Source: Dermanyssus gallinae (lineage: Eukaryota > Arthropoda > Arachnida > Mesostigmata > Dermanyssidae). From it: 64,000 nt of DNA. The stretch covers positions 1,141,501 to 1,205,500 of the forward strand of contig QVRM01005378.1 in assembly GCA_003439945.1 (NCBI GenBank), read 5' to 3'. The notes beneath the pieces are model-generated. The model saw nothing but the letters and a program-made list of their open reading frames with translations, made no database searches and was not told the origin of the DNA. The position numbers and the translations under genes were made by a program. Of the stretch, positions 1 to 21,823 are shown one piece after another. Within the stretch, counting starts at the first letter, position 1. The number at the start of each line of letters is the position of its first letter.

Positions 1-1552
1 TCGGCGCTGTACCGCGCCGCCGAAGCCAAGGTTGTCGTACTGATGGTGTCGTCGGTCAAGCCGGAATCGTGTCGTCTGCGTTTTCGCGCTCACGGCGGAC
101 CTTCGGCGACGAATGAGAACCACCATGAAATCGCGGCAACCGTTAGCGTCCTCGCAACGCTCGACGGCCTCTCGGCAATGGCCGTCAACTGCCCGATGAT
201 GATGACGACGACGACGAAAGCATCGACGAACTCCTCGTCGTCGGCGAACGCCACACTCAGCAGCCCGGTTGCCGTCGACTTGTTGGGCGTCTCGCTGCCG
301 GTCAGCGATGTGACGGAGTCGCCGTCAGCCGAAGGCCGCGTCGCCATTTGTGTCCGGCCCTTGGACACGACGGTCGGCGAGGTGCAGGTGGCCGAATTCG
401 TCACGTACTACAGCCACATCGGCGTGGCCGACTTCCTCGTCTACGACGAAAGCCTACCCGGCGACCTGAAGACGTTCGTCAAGCGGACGCCATTCATCGA
501 GCCAACGGTCAGCGCCCACCAGGTCGACTGGAACGTTCCGACGTCGCTGAACGCGACGCTCACCGAGGCCATTTTCAAGGCCGACTGCCTGCTGAGGTCG
601 GGCGCCACGTCGAGGTACGTGGCGATGCTGTCACTCAACGAGTACCTCGTGCTCCGCAGAGAGCCGGCGAATGTGACCGCGTTTCTCGCTACCGTCCTTC
701 ACAACGCCGGAGAGGTAGGCAGGCGTCATCAGTTGGTCGTGTAATGATGATGATCAATTTCCAATTCGGATGTTTACTTTCTGTTTTTTGTTTTCTTCTC
801 AACGTACGCGAGCTACCTTATCAACGTACGCGAGCTTTTAGCCACCATTCTAGTTAATCGTTTACCTTGCGCCTAGAAACATTGATTCATTTGCTAACAG
901 TAGCGGTTGGTAAACGGTTGCGAACACACACAGCCCAAAAAGCCGACGGTTTCATAGACATCATCAGAATAGATAACCTGTCGCGAGACTTGGAACAAGA
1001 GCAGAAAAATGTGGCCAGCGTTTTCATCGTAATTATTATTACTCTTGTTGTTGTTGTTGTCGTCATCGTGGCCGACGTGGACGGTCGGTGACAACCAACG
1101 TCTCATTGCAGGTGCTGGCTGTGCATGAGCGACTCTTCTGCGAGGAGTTCGCTGACGACGTCATCGCGTCGGCACTCAACTACCCGTTCGTCACGCTACG
1201 CAAGACACGATTCAGCCGTAACGACAAGCAGCACCGTTTAGTGTTCGCACAAGCTGGAAGCCTGGCGCCGCTGGCCAAGCTGCTTCCGGGGGGACTAGCG
1301 CCGGAATCAGGCCGGGCTTACGTGAGCGAGGGAAGTGCCCACCTGAACGTCTACACGTCCTGTCGCCGACTTCACTTCTGGCTGCGCAAAAACAACTTGC
1401 TTCAGCAGCAGCATCAGCAGCAGCAGCAACAGAACGCATTTCAGTCGTCGGTCGATACCTACCTAACAAAGTTGCACGAGCTCTTCTTTAGCTCAAGGCT
1501 GTACAAGCACACGCTGCATCAAAAATCGCCGACGTACTACTTGATCGCTTGA
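1..1552 (+). CDS. glycosyltransferase family 92 protein, 3' part (partial, two exons seen)
   Basis: Two exons: 1-714, open at the left edge, and 1112-1552, joined in phase 0 (donor GAG|GTAGGC, acceptor TTGCAG|GTG). At least 384 residues. The reading resembles the GT92 (formerly DUF23) family, Golgi or secretory enzymes that transfer a sugar, galactose in the characterised nematode member. Recognisable blocks are AICVRPL followed by VAEFVTYYSHIGVADFLVYD (positions about 343-447), the SLNEYL block at 631-648 where family members usually have an acidic DxD-type motif, and the C-terminal FCEEFADDVIAS and HLNVYTSCR stretches. The ORF is still open at position 1, so the true start and any membrane anchor lie outside the window. 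A glutamine/histidine run (1402-1431) sits near the C-terminus. The stop is TGA at 1550-1552. Family call fairly sure; substrate unknown. No symbol is assigned because GT92 has many paralogues. Confidence 0.8.
715..1111 (+). other. intron of the GT92 gene
   Basis: GT at 715-716 and AG at 1110-1111. It contains a near-repeat of TCAACGTACGCGAGCT (about 799 and 821) and a TTG-rich run near 1045-1065. Reading frames inside it are not part of the gene. Confidence 0.75.
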
Positions 1553-1937
1553 AACGAGTGTCTTTTTGTTTTGCCAGTTGCCAAGCAAGCACAATATGTA
1601 CAACACACTTGCTGCTGTCAGTCGGGCTAGCGATCATGTGCTAATCAGGGAAAACTGGAGAAAAGAAAGCGAGTAGAGTACACTAAAAGTGAGTAGGGGG
1701 GGGGAGATCTCACAGGACTGCAAACACATATGTAACGTTTTCTAGGCGCATACGAACGCGATATGTATATATATGGATAGGTAGGTATGCATGTATATAC
1801 ATACATATGTATAAATGCGCAATGTACATACATAAAACTGCATAGTAGTAACTAAGTAATAAACAATTTAGTTTGTGATAAAAAAATAAACGGGGATGCG
1901 ACATGTAATATGTTTAGTGTAGTACTAAAGTGCAGTA

Positions 1938-1971
<34 letters not shown>

Positions 1972-2930
1972 GGTACAATCTGGCGGGGACATGGCACGTC
2001 TCGTGTGACTCACGGCGGTGACTGGGCATCCACGAATACCCCATTATGAGCTAAGCACATTTATCTCAATGAAGACGCTGAATGAGAGTTTGATCATGCC
2101 GACTATATAGCTTCCGCCTCGGGCCTCCTTTCTTTTTTCTTGTTTTGCTCTGCCTTCCGCAGTTTTTCTTTATTATAACTCAAGCAAGTGGATATGCTAG
2201 TACATGCTGCATTAATTTCACAGATATTTCTTTTTCCCGCCACAGCTAACATGTTTTGTTAAGTTTTAAGTGTTATGTATGTGTGTGTGTGTGCGCGTGT
2301 GTCTGTTGATGTTCTGGCACCCACCAACATTCCTACAGGGCACTCGCTCGGGTTTCTACAAACCTTATATCACGCGTGCATGCTCCGAATATGGATATAT
2401 TAGTTTAATCTTAAGTGTCAGCGTATCTATCCAACAATCATATCAGTATGCGTATTGCATATGCATTAACTCGATCAACGATGTATGTAGTTGTTTCCAA
2501 TGCCAAAATTGTTTCGACTCTGTCCGTCTACTGCTAAGCATCACCGGTGGTACTAGTCTTGAAACTAACTGGTCGCCGCAAGTGGGTCGCACTCCTCTCC
2601 TACGTCCTCTTAACGAGCTTTCTTCGCACGCAATTTAATGTGCACTCTCATATGAATTCGTCGGTACAAACAGGGGCTTCGTAGCACCGTTGCTCTCTCT
2701 CTTCCATAGCACGTGCGTCCCGAAAAAAACGTGTAAGCTTTCCACAACGACCGATCACTCCGTTGTACTTAACCCACACGTGTTGCCGCTCACATTCGTA
2801 CGCCGAATACACACAGAAGGAACCCACAAGCTCTGGATATGGCAAACACAAAAGGCCAGGTAGCACACGGTGCCATCACAGCTTGGCTGATGAATGGACG
2901 TCATCAGAAGGCCGGCATGTTCGGCGGTGC
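1553..2930. other. tail-to-tail spacer between GT92 and p47
   Basis: 3' flanks of two convergent genes. AATAAA at 1858-1863 is a plausible GT92 poly(A) signal about 300 nt past its stop. An (AT)n tract covers 1938-1970. TTTATT near 2167 could be the poly(A) signal for p47 on the other strand. Nothing else coding is recognised. Confidence 0.55.
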
Positions 2931-12692
<9,762 letters not shown>

Positions 12693-13040
12693 CTCACCAG
12701 ATCTACTTCCAAACGACGACGAACAAAACAAAGATCACAATCAGTTTTTTTGTTTGCTCTGTAACGCGCTAAAACGGCTGGCGTAACGACGACAATCAAA
12801 CAGACGACGCGAACGTTAATGAAGCAGACGACGACGTCGACGACGACAATAAAGCAGACGATACCGACGACAACAGCATTAAACTTCGACTAAATAGATA
12901 GGTTAAATTCCCCAACCTCCAAGGAAAAAAAAGTAGATAGGTTTTTTTGTTATTCTCATGAGTGGTTTACATGTGTACACAGGTTCACAGTTCCTCAGAG
13001 CCGTTAGTATAGGTTTAACCCAACTGTTGCGTTAATATGG

Positions 13041-13140
13041 GTTTTATTTGATTGGCGATATGCGGCTCAGGGCGGTTCCGAGACCCTACGGAGCGGAGGA
13101 TAATAAACACCTCCTAAAAAATGGTACGGGTTTTATTAAT
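13041..13140 (+). mobile_element. SINE-B-like 3' tail fragment
   Basis: It shares with the full SINE at 9557-9856 the order GATAT, CTCAGG, GTTCC, CC(G/T)A(C/G)GG, GGAGGATA, ACCTCCT and oligo-A. Only the 3' end is present. A second, more diverged tail follows at 13262-13345. Confidence 0.5.
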
Positions 13141-13261
13141 GACTGCTTTCCTGTAGAGAGCATGAATGCCCGACATCATAGTGTTCTTCTCTAAAGTGTT
13201 ATTTCTTCATTTAAAAATAATAAAAAAAACATGTCTTGTTTCTTCTTCTCGGCTTCCCGTC

Positions 13262-13345
13262 TGCATTGAAGATATGCCTTATATCGGCAATACCAAGTCC
13301 GTAGGAAACGAGAAATTAAAAATAAGTTGCTTAAAAGCTTCCCCC
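13262..13345 (+). mobile_element. second SINE-B-like 3' tail fragment
   Basis: Reads TTGAAGATATGCCT, ACCAAGTCCGTAGG, ATTAAAAATAAGTTGCTTAAAA, in the same order as 9769-9846 of the complete copy (TTGAAGATATACCT, CCAAGCCCGTAGG, ATTAAAAACAACCTCCTTAA). The 5' head is absent. Confidence 0.5.
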
Positions 13346-13468
13346 CTGCTTGACAAAAAAAAGTAAAAGGACTTGACCTGCCTGACGTCACCCAAAAACC
13401 TCACCCACTCGCTCCAATGACCTCTGACGACACTGCACATCCTAAGCAGCTTGCTGAATCTCCACCTG

Positions 13469-13604
13469 AACATTTAGCAAGGTGCTAAACCTCCAGCTAA
13501 ACATTAGCAAGGTGCTAAACCTCCAGCTAAACATTAGCAAGGTGCTAAACCTCCAGCTGAACATTAGCAAGGTTCTAAACCTCCAGCTAAACATTTAGCA
13601 AGGC
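13469..13604. repeat. 30-bp minisatellite, about 4.5 units
   Basis: Units begin exactly at 13501, 13531 and 13561 with ACATTAGCAAGGTGCTAAAC and end CTCCAGCTAA. The flanking first and last units carry one extra T (ACATTTAGC). Units differ by one or two bases. Non-coding, in the p47/CWC27 intergenic region. Confidence 0.93.
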
Positions 13605-14479
13605 GATCAAATAGATTGATAGATAGATAGATACCGTTCGTCACCGACCTCAGACCTACTGCTACAGCTGCTTCCACTTTTCACCATTTTTATGTCGCCC
13701 TTTTCGCGCGAAAACTGAAACGAACTGTGCATACACGTCGATTTTCCTGTAGCTAGCTGCCAACCCCCAATGGACGGCCCATAGCGGCGCGCAGATAAAT
13801 CGTATTTCAAACATGCGCGCCCATGACCGCCGGTCAATCGGTGGTGTCGGGCCCCGTGCATGTGAGTGTTCTCTCGGCCGGTCACCACGGTTTTACCTAA
13901 TAACGATGATGCCGAGGATGTTGATGATGACGATGTTGATGATGATGTTGATGACGATGATGATGTTGATGATGATGATGATGACAGATGATGACAAACA
14001 TTGCTAAACTTTTGTTTATAAATAAACACTACTGCTCTCCTCACCCAAGGTCCCCTCACCCACATCAGCTCTCCTCGCTTTACCGGCCGCACGGAGCGAG
14101 GCAAAGCGAAGAGAGCGAGCGGCTGGTACTCTGCAAGTGGGTTTTCGAATCTCGCAGCCTACCTAGCTCGCAGTTAGTTTGAGCACCAAGCACTACAGCA
14201 CTAATGAATAATCTCTACCTCTTGTCGAACGAGAGAGCTGGCTCCTGCCAAGCACCTGTGTTGGGTGCATTGTTGAGCCGATGCTGCAACGGTGCAATGG
14301 TCAATTTGGCAACTGTCTAATTGTCTGACTGATTGATTGATTGATTGATTGATTGATTCACGGCCTGGCTACGCTGCCGCATGCAAAGTACCGCATGCCG
14401 AAGACGGTTCAGTTGAATTGGTATTGCTGCTGCTTCTGTTGTTCGTGGTCGCTGCTGAAAAGTTACTCGCGCCGTAATC

Positions 14480-17400
14480 ATGAGTAATATTTACATTCAG
14501 GAGCCCCCCACCAACGGGAAGGTACGTGGTGGCTGTTTTTGTTCGCGCAGATGAAAACTCTTTCTGTTTCTTGTGTGTTTGTTCGCCTCCTTGCTTGCCG
14601 CCTGAATTTCGTTCTCTAACGCTCAGCAAGCACGCACATTATTACAACACTGTCTCTTTATGTCAATGTATATGTACGTATTAGAACCACCATTATTAAT
14701 ACTTACATTCTGAACACTACCACTACCACCACCACCACCACCACCCACTACTCACTGCTGGAAAGTGGAAAGAGTTCTGTGTGACGAAATGTGCCCGACA
14801 GGGCTGAGTGACAAGGCTTGTTACATCTAACAACTGTGACAACTCATGAGAAAGTTCCTGTCCCGCCGGTTTGACCGCGGTAACGCGCCAAGTCGTACCC
14901 GACGATATGGAGATTGTTACTATATTTAACAAAAACAGGATTAACGATATGACTCGTTGATATTTTCTTATCGTATTCAGTACGAACTAAATAAAAGTAA
15001 TACATAGTTTGTTGTTGAGCTAAATATATATATATATATATATATATACATACATATATACGCCATAGTTTTGCCTGATGATATATGACGACAAACATTA
15101 ATGAACTTTTGTTTAAAAATAAACACTATGCAGTGCTCTTTGTTGAATTCTGTAGAACTAATAGTGTAAAAAAGTAAAGTTGAGGTGTCTGTTGATTTTA
15201 AACTGTTTTCTTACATTATGTAGAGAAAACGTTATTACATTAGCATAAGAAGCTGCTAATTGAAATGTAATTCCAGTTTATTCATATCATTTTGTATATT
15301 ATAATAATCGATTTTATATCGACGATAATAGATTTTAATCTATTAATCGAATTATTGGCTAATGATGTTTTCCGAATTGTGTGTCGGGGCGGGTGGGCGT
15401 AATCAATGCAATTTGTAGGTGATTTTGCACACAACTGTTGGCCCGATCGACGTGGAGCTGTGGTCAAAGGAAGCGCCCAGAGCATGTCGCAACTTTGTGC
15501 AGTTGTGTCTCGAAGGATACTATGATGGCACGATCTTCCACCGGCTTATCAAGGGAATGTGTGTCCAGGGAGGAGATCCCACCGGTACGGGCGAAGGCGG
15601 TCAGAGCATCTACGGAAAGCCTTTCCGGGTAAGCCGTCGACAGGTTCTGCGTGCATACGCATGCTCTACAACATAGGTTGTGGTCGTTGTTGTTGTTATA
15701 TATTCATTGTGATACTTGCTGCTGATAGTAACGCTGCTAATGTGGTAGTTTTGTACGATTGATGCGATCCTCCGAAAATTCCTATTTGTTTTCGGCTGTC
15801 GAGTCGGTTGCTTAGTCGAGCAAATTTGTCAGTTCGTTGTGATTCCTACATGTTGTTGTTGATGTTGACTTGGTTGGCTTATTTCGATAACACGGCTTCT
15901 TTTACGATCAGGATGAGCTCCACTCGCGTCTGCGCTTTGTTCGCCGTGGACTCGTCGCTATGGCGTCCGCCGGAAAAGACGATAACGGATCACAATTCTT
16001 CTTCACACTTGGCGCTACGCCGCACCTCAACAACAAACATACGATCTTCGGCAAGGTACACATTATTTGATATATATATATATATATATAGCACCAGTGT
16101 CTCAGGCATTCTGTTTAGGTAAGACCTTTGTGAGGTCTACCGTATCATTTAATCATCAATTTTGCATTTATGACTGTTACTTTAAGGAGCGCCGCTTTAT
16201 GATTGCTTTTGTATTGACAAGAACATATATATATTTTAAAGCCATTGGTGAAAAAAGGGAACTATCGGCTGACTTCTAATATTGGTGAGATCTCTCTGAT
16301 GGATGGTGGTGTATTATATATGCCAGGATAACCTGTAACTTCAGTAATAGCCTAAAACACCTTTAAATGTGTTTAAAGAGTAGCTATCCACTTTCGCAAT
16401 CATCAATGGTTTGAATGTCTGGGAACATGTTTTTGTGAGATATGCTGGTAAAAGTAGATGTTTATGTGTGAAAGACACACGCATGCTTAAATACGGCCTT
16501 CCTTACTGGCTTATTTGTGCTGTTTAGCGTTCACGCGATCATATTCAAACCAGAGGCATCATAGGGGCGTAAATTTTATTTTTTGCTTAGGTCGGCGGTG
16601 ATACCGTGTATAATATGTTGAAATTAGAAGATGCCGACGTGGACGAGGATGACAGGCCAGAATTCCCTCAAAAGATTCGACGTACTGAAGTTGTCGATAA
16701 TCCATTCCCCGACATCCAACCTCGAAGATCTCGGGATAAAGAAAGTGCCAGCAAAGCTGAGGACAGCTCTAAGAAGAACAGAGACAAAGGAAAGAAGTGA
16801 GTACTGTGTCGCTACAGACAACTTGTCAACTATCTAACCAGATGAAATATGAAAGTCCGTTATGATCCAAATTAAATGCGTTATGATTATGAGTTGGCAA
16901 GAAGGGCGCGACGAGTGATCGAACACTTGCCACTAGTTTGCATCACCTTATTATTACCGTTTCGACTTAATTTGTTGGCTTCCAGCACAAACTGGAGCTA
17001 ATCATCAGACTCGCATGTGCCAGACTCGAGGGTTGCGTTGCATGTTAAGGACTTGTCTCTCTCTGATCTTTATCACCGTCGTGGCAGAGACTTCAAGTTG
17101 CTCTCGTTCGGTGACGAAGCGGAAGAGGAAGAAGAGGAACTGACTGAAATCGTGGTCAAACAGTTCCGAGGTAAAAGTAAAAGCAGTCACGATTTGCTCA
17201 AAGACGATAAGACCCTGTCCGCTCAGCCCGCTGTTCTCCGGGACGACATCGTTGAAGACGCAACAGGGGAGACAGCAAAGGCCAGCAAAAAACAAAAAGG
17301 TACGTACTGGGAATTTCTACATATTGTGGGGGTAGTACTTTCGAAGTGCCAATAAACATATGATAGATGCGCTATACAAGACTTATTATGATGATTTTTG

Positions 17401-18216
17401 TTAGTAACAATGTATTAATGTATAGTAGCTTGCTAAGGCAGTTTTTTTTTGTCAAATATAAACTGCTTCTTACCATTGAAGAGACAATGCGACGATTTGT
17501 TATTGGCACATACAGATGGTTCGAAGGAATCGGAAGCAGTTGAACGAATTCGAGAAAAGATGAAGGACAAATCGAGCAGCGTCACTGATAACAACAAGGA
17601 CAAAGCCAACCGAAGCCGGAACGATCGAGGGAACGCGTCTGGACGCACGGAAGAACTAACGGATGTCAATGTGGAGAACTACTTTGAGGAGGAGCGAAAA
17701 CGGAAAGCTCGCAAAGAAGTGTGCGTAGAGGAAAACATGTAGAATATATATATATATATATAATTATTTTTTCTTCGGCAAGATCGAATACTACACGTGA
17801 TCGAGGGAGTTCTTATAGATTTGTAGCGGTATTGGCTATGAATAGAGCATCGGACAGTTAACGGCTAGAATATCGTAAACATTGATCTGTGTCTAATCGA
17901 ATGCTCACGTGTCTACTTTCAGCGAGGAAATCCGCAGCGAGTATAAAAAGTTGAAAAAGGAAATCAAGGAGAGCGATCAAAAGAAGAAATCCGAGCAGGA
18001 TCAAGCGGCCATAGCTACCGGAGGCGTGGAAAGCGACGCCAAAATTCGTCAAGCACAAGGTAGAATAACTCAGCATCTCATTGATCTAACCATTATTACT
18101 GTGCTGATTCTCTTCTCCATAGCTGCTTGATAGGCTATGCTCTCGATATTGTTGGCCGCTGCGTATTGCTAAAAAAGCGAAACGAAAACTTAGTTGTTGG
18201 CCGGTTAAATCGACCA

Positions 18217-18287
<71 letters not shown>

Positions 18288-21200
18288 GGTATCCGTGTTC
18301 CGTTTTCCCTAAGCTGGTTGCAAGGCCGTTAATAGCCAAAATCGTTTCCACGCGTGAAAAGCCTCTCCGTATAACGATAGTACGTTACATGATTCTTGCC
18401 TATAGATGTCCTACTTTCCAATAGATGAACTCAACTCTTGCGATTTGCGTGGAAGATGGAAGAACAGTATACCCGCTTTGAGATCTAACGGCGCCAACAA
18501 CCAGTGCGACTAAAGAATGACATAGAACTCGAATATAATTCTCGCGCAATCTTATATGGCTTAGGCGAAGGTTGTGGTTTGTTAGCCCCGATCTGATCTT
18601 TCGGTGAGCATAGTTGACTAATTACCGTATCGTATGCTCGAACGTAGCTTTCGAGCTGTTAATTCATCAAAAATATGTGCATATCTCGACAAAACTCATT
18701 GCATAGCTACACTCCTCGTATTACTATTACTACTACTACTGCTACTGCTGCAAAGTATTTACGTTCATGTACTGCGTCCCGTTTTCGTACGACACTCGTA
18801 CAGAGGCGGCAGGTGACAACGATCTCCTCGCGTCGTTCTTTGCGGAGCAGGCGCAATACAGTTCATCGAACACATCGAGTCTAAAAAAGGCGCCTAAAAC
18901 TGACCGCGAGGCAGCCACGCTTGCCATGCTCGAAAGGTTTAAGGCGAAACTGCATAATCGAACAACGGTCGACAGCGCTGAGCATACCGACGATCGGATT
19001 CGCCACGCGGCTGACAAGCAAAGCGGTAATACTAGCAGCAGCAGCAACAACAGCAGCATGCGGGAGAAGGCCAAAGGCAAGACAAGCGGTCAAGACGGCG
19101 GGAACATTTCTGATGACGGTGAAGACGACTGGTAGGCTATTTATGATGTTAGATACTATTCATCGTTGAGCATAATATGTCCTTGTTATTGGCATACATC
19201 ATTATACACAAAAGAGCGTAAACCAAATATGAGTGTAATACCTAAATCATAATGGGATGTAAACAATTGTCCCCCAGCAAACGTGACGACAAACTACACC
19301 AGCCTTTAGTCCAGATCTCGTGTCGACCACCTGGACAAAGTACCAAGCACCGCCGTGGCGTTACCGCGTAGTAGAGGCAATGACAGCCTTTGCCGGCAAA
19401 ATTCACCAGCACATGGCTCCCCCGTGGCTAATCGCTCTAAGACACTTAGGTACCTTTGAGCTCACTCAGTAAGTTGAGCAGAAGGTGCCTAGGCGAATAT
19501 CGACGCAGATCCTGACAACGAAGCCCTCCAAGAGGGTTCCAATGGCAGCACTTGGTAGAGCATTGATCCATGCGCCAGCACCACTAGATGAATTTGCTCG
19601 AAGGCGTGCTCTGCCCACTTCCTCCTCTGCTGAATGAGTGAGATTGGCTAGACATATATCCTCCAATGGCGTGGTCCAGCTTGTCTGTGAAATTGGGTCC
19701 TTACGAGAGGGTGTTTCGTCTTTTTTACGTTTATTGGAATCATCTAGTAGATTACGTAACCGTTAGACGGCTGGGAAGTCTAGTATCCTTGACGCCCTTT
19801 CCCAGGCTTTAGACATTATTGCGACTACCGCAGGACCTGCGACCGAGGCAGTAGATTAAGGAAGGAAGATAGGGGCCTCAACGTGTGGGCGTTCAATGAT
19901 TCTAAAAGATTGGTATCTTCCTTTAAGTTATTACCACAGAACAGATGGTTTACCCGTGCTGTCGAGAAGCAGGACCTTAAAAGAAACAAGCCGCTATGTG
20001 CACCCAGGAGACTCAAGCGACTTTTCTAGCCAACCAGATATTTAATTTTTTTCCCATCATCAAGGACGATATTATGGCGAGGTTTGTCCCATTTGTCCTG
20101 ATACAGTCGAGAAGAAGGTCGCTTATCAGTCTGACTGCGGAGTCGGATATTGATAGTTTCAACACAAAATGTTTGCATTTTTGTGGGTTTTGCTAAGGTT
20201 GGGCTCTTTGTTGCAAAATCCAGTACCTTCTGAATATCACAGAGCTGCCATTACAGAATCACTAGCTGACACGCCATTATCCAAGAGCTTTTAATGGTTC
20301 GCCCTGCTGCAGGCCCGACTGTGAAAGTATAACGTAGTCTATCAACAGCAGTTGAGTTGTATTTTTGTGTGCCCGCACAATGTAATGGTATATGACAGGT
20401 TCATGCGAGACAATAGCCCATAGAAGATGTCACGTCGAACGCTGTTCAAAGCATTTTGAAAGTCTAGTTTGACCATGACTATGTCTGACCTGGACTGAAG
20501 ATAGGCTTGCGCAGCATAGATTGCCACTTCCCTGCCACTTCTAGTAGCTGTGATAAAAAAAGAGATCCGTTGACGGGTCCTTCCGTAGTAAAATCTTGAT
20601 GAGTTTAGCAAATGCATCGGCCAAAGTCTCCGCTCTTTCACCCTTAAATTTTAAAAAAGCCTTGGTTCGATAATGTCAGTACCCGCACTGGATCTTCTGG
20701 AAAACTTACCACTACGCAGTATATATCGTCCCTTGACTTACGGAACCATCCGCAGGGGACACTTCAGTAGGGACATCAGTCTACCATATATCGGTCGTGC
20801 CCAGGGATGCTTGTCGCGTAGAGCCTCCACATGGCCGAGACCAAACATGTCGCACGAGTGTATACATAAACAAATTTATTTCATCGAACGATTGATAACT
20901 TTACATTTCTTTATCTAAGTTCAGTGGTTCGTTTACTGCTGTTGTTCCTGAGGTGATGTGTAATTCTGCACATTTCAGTTTGTTGTATCGATCAATGTCA
21001 GCAGTGCCACAGAGAGATAGCCGTGTTATGCGATTTGGCTTAACAGTTTTATTTATTTGCTTAGTGGTTTTTAATTTGTCTGGTTTGAAAGCCGGACCCT
21101 CAGTAAAATTACTATACACGAAAATGATGTTGTGCTTGCCCAGGTAGTTTTGGTGTTTCTCTGGTCGGTGACTTTCAAATTCATAAGATTTAATATCAGG

Positions 21201-21823
21201 TCCTCTACAAAAGCTTTCACTCAGCAGAGTTGGTGCACAAGAGATGCGTTTTCTGGTAATCGAAGCATTCGGTTTGGTAGAAGCGCCCAGATCTATGATG
21301 ACCTTGTCAATCAATCGTAGCTATGAGGGTTTCAATTGTTAGAAGGTGTGGGATGGGTTTTAAGCAGTACGTTAGTTATTGAAGCGATTTTGATATTATT
21401 TATTTGACTCATTTTAACTACTACGTATTATACATGTATCCCTGTGCACTATCCCTATTACGTAATACTCCATTTATTTGTAAAAAAAACTGAAAGCAGC
21501 TCACAGAGTCGTCGTCGACGTCGTGCTACGTATGCGATATCGTTTACAGGATGCGTCATGAGCTGCGGTTCCAGGAGCAGGGCCCGGTGCTGGCCAAGGA
21601 CGCCACGATGCAAAAGGAGGATATGTACGACATCACCGATCCACGCCACCCGCTCAACGCGCGCAAGCGAAACGAGCTGGTCAGCCGAAGAAGAACGGAT
21701 CCTGCAAGCGGGGGCGGCGGGGGGAGCAGAAGAGAAGGCGCCCACAGCGTTCGTGGCAGCAGTGGTGGCGCCAGTAGTAATGTTCGTCGACATGAAGACC
21801 GAACTGGTAGCCGCAGGCGATGA
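14480..21823 (+). CDS. CWC27: spliceosome-associated cyclophilin CWC27 homologue
   Basis: Cyclophilin-type protein of the activated spliceosome (Bact complex), nuclear. Nine exons: 14480-14521, 15419-15628, 15912-16055, 16591-16796, 17088-17299, 17516-17720, 17923-18059, 18804-19131, 21550-21823. All introns are GT-AG, phases agree, 585 aa (human 472). The start reads MSNIYIQEPPTNGK, identical to the human N-terminus as I recall it. The cyclophilin fold (about 13-150) has DVELWSKEAPRACRNFVQLC, TIFHR, QGGDPTGTGEGG, GSQFFFTLG and NNKHTIFGKV. The charged C-terminal half keeps LLSFGDEAEEEEEEL (about 204-218), GKSKSSHDLLKDD, and at the end KDATMQKEDMYDITDPRHPL, matching the human tail. Exons 6-8 are lysine-rich helical sequence. 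The last 40 residues are Gly/Arg/Ser-rich and not conserved. The residue at the cyclophilin A Trp121 position is His, so catalytic activity is doubtful. Orthology is very likely. Confidence 0.95.
16056..16590. other. CWC27 intron 3
   Basis: It starts with GTACACATTATTTGA and an AT tract (to about 16090). The last two exon codons plus this intron start recur at 22838 (see findings). No internal gene. Confidence 0.7.
18219..18285. repeat. (AT)n array in CWC27 intron 7
   Basis: Uninterrupted AT dinucleotides in the 744-bp intron between exons 7 and 8; the rest of the intron shows nothing coding. Confidence 0.95.
19300..20660 (-). pseudogene. degenerate retroelement (RT to C-terminal region) in CWC27 intron 8
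   Basis: Antisense to CWC27. The reverse-transcriptase palm is recognisable at 20641-20342 (minus): a DIVMVKLDFQNALNSVRRDI stretch matches the motif in which the first catalytic Asp lies. Further down, 19666-19466 (minus) reads GAGAWINALPSAAIGTLLEG then RLGTFC, the counterpart of GAWLHALPSAPLGTLLDD and RLGCDL in the copy at 8.9-10.0 kb. Stops and frameshifts interrupt it throughout, so it is an old dead copy of the same or a sister family. Confidence 0.7.

Larger units (their letters stand above)
12693..14479. promoter_or_regulatory. head-to-head region between p47 and CWC27
   Basis: About 1.8 kb between two divergent start codons, so it should hold both promoters; no TATA or initiator can be assigned with confidence. 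It carries two SINE-B 3' tails (13041-13140, 13262-13345), a 30-bp minisatellite (13469-13604), a GAT/GAC run (13905-13990) and (ATTG)n at about 14326-14358. A weak frame at 13166-13366 overlaps the SINE tail and is not believed. Confidence 0.5.

Noticed and set aside
13469..13604. CRISPR array
   Set aside because: Head-to-tail 30-bp units without spacers, in a eukaryotic intergenic region: a minisatellite.
17017..17087. Reading CWC27 exon 5 from 17017
   Set aside because: The frame before 17088 lacks similarity to CWC27, and the acceptor GGCAG at 17083-17087 gives the right phase and restores KKDFKLLSFG.
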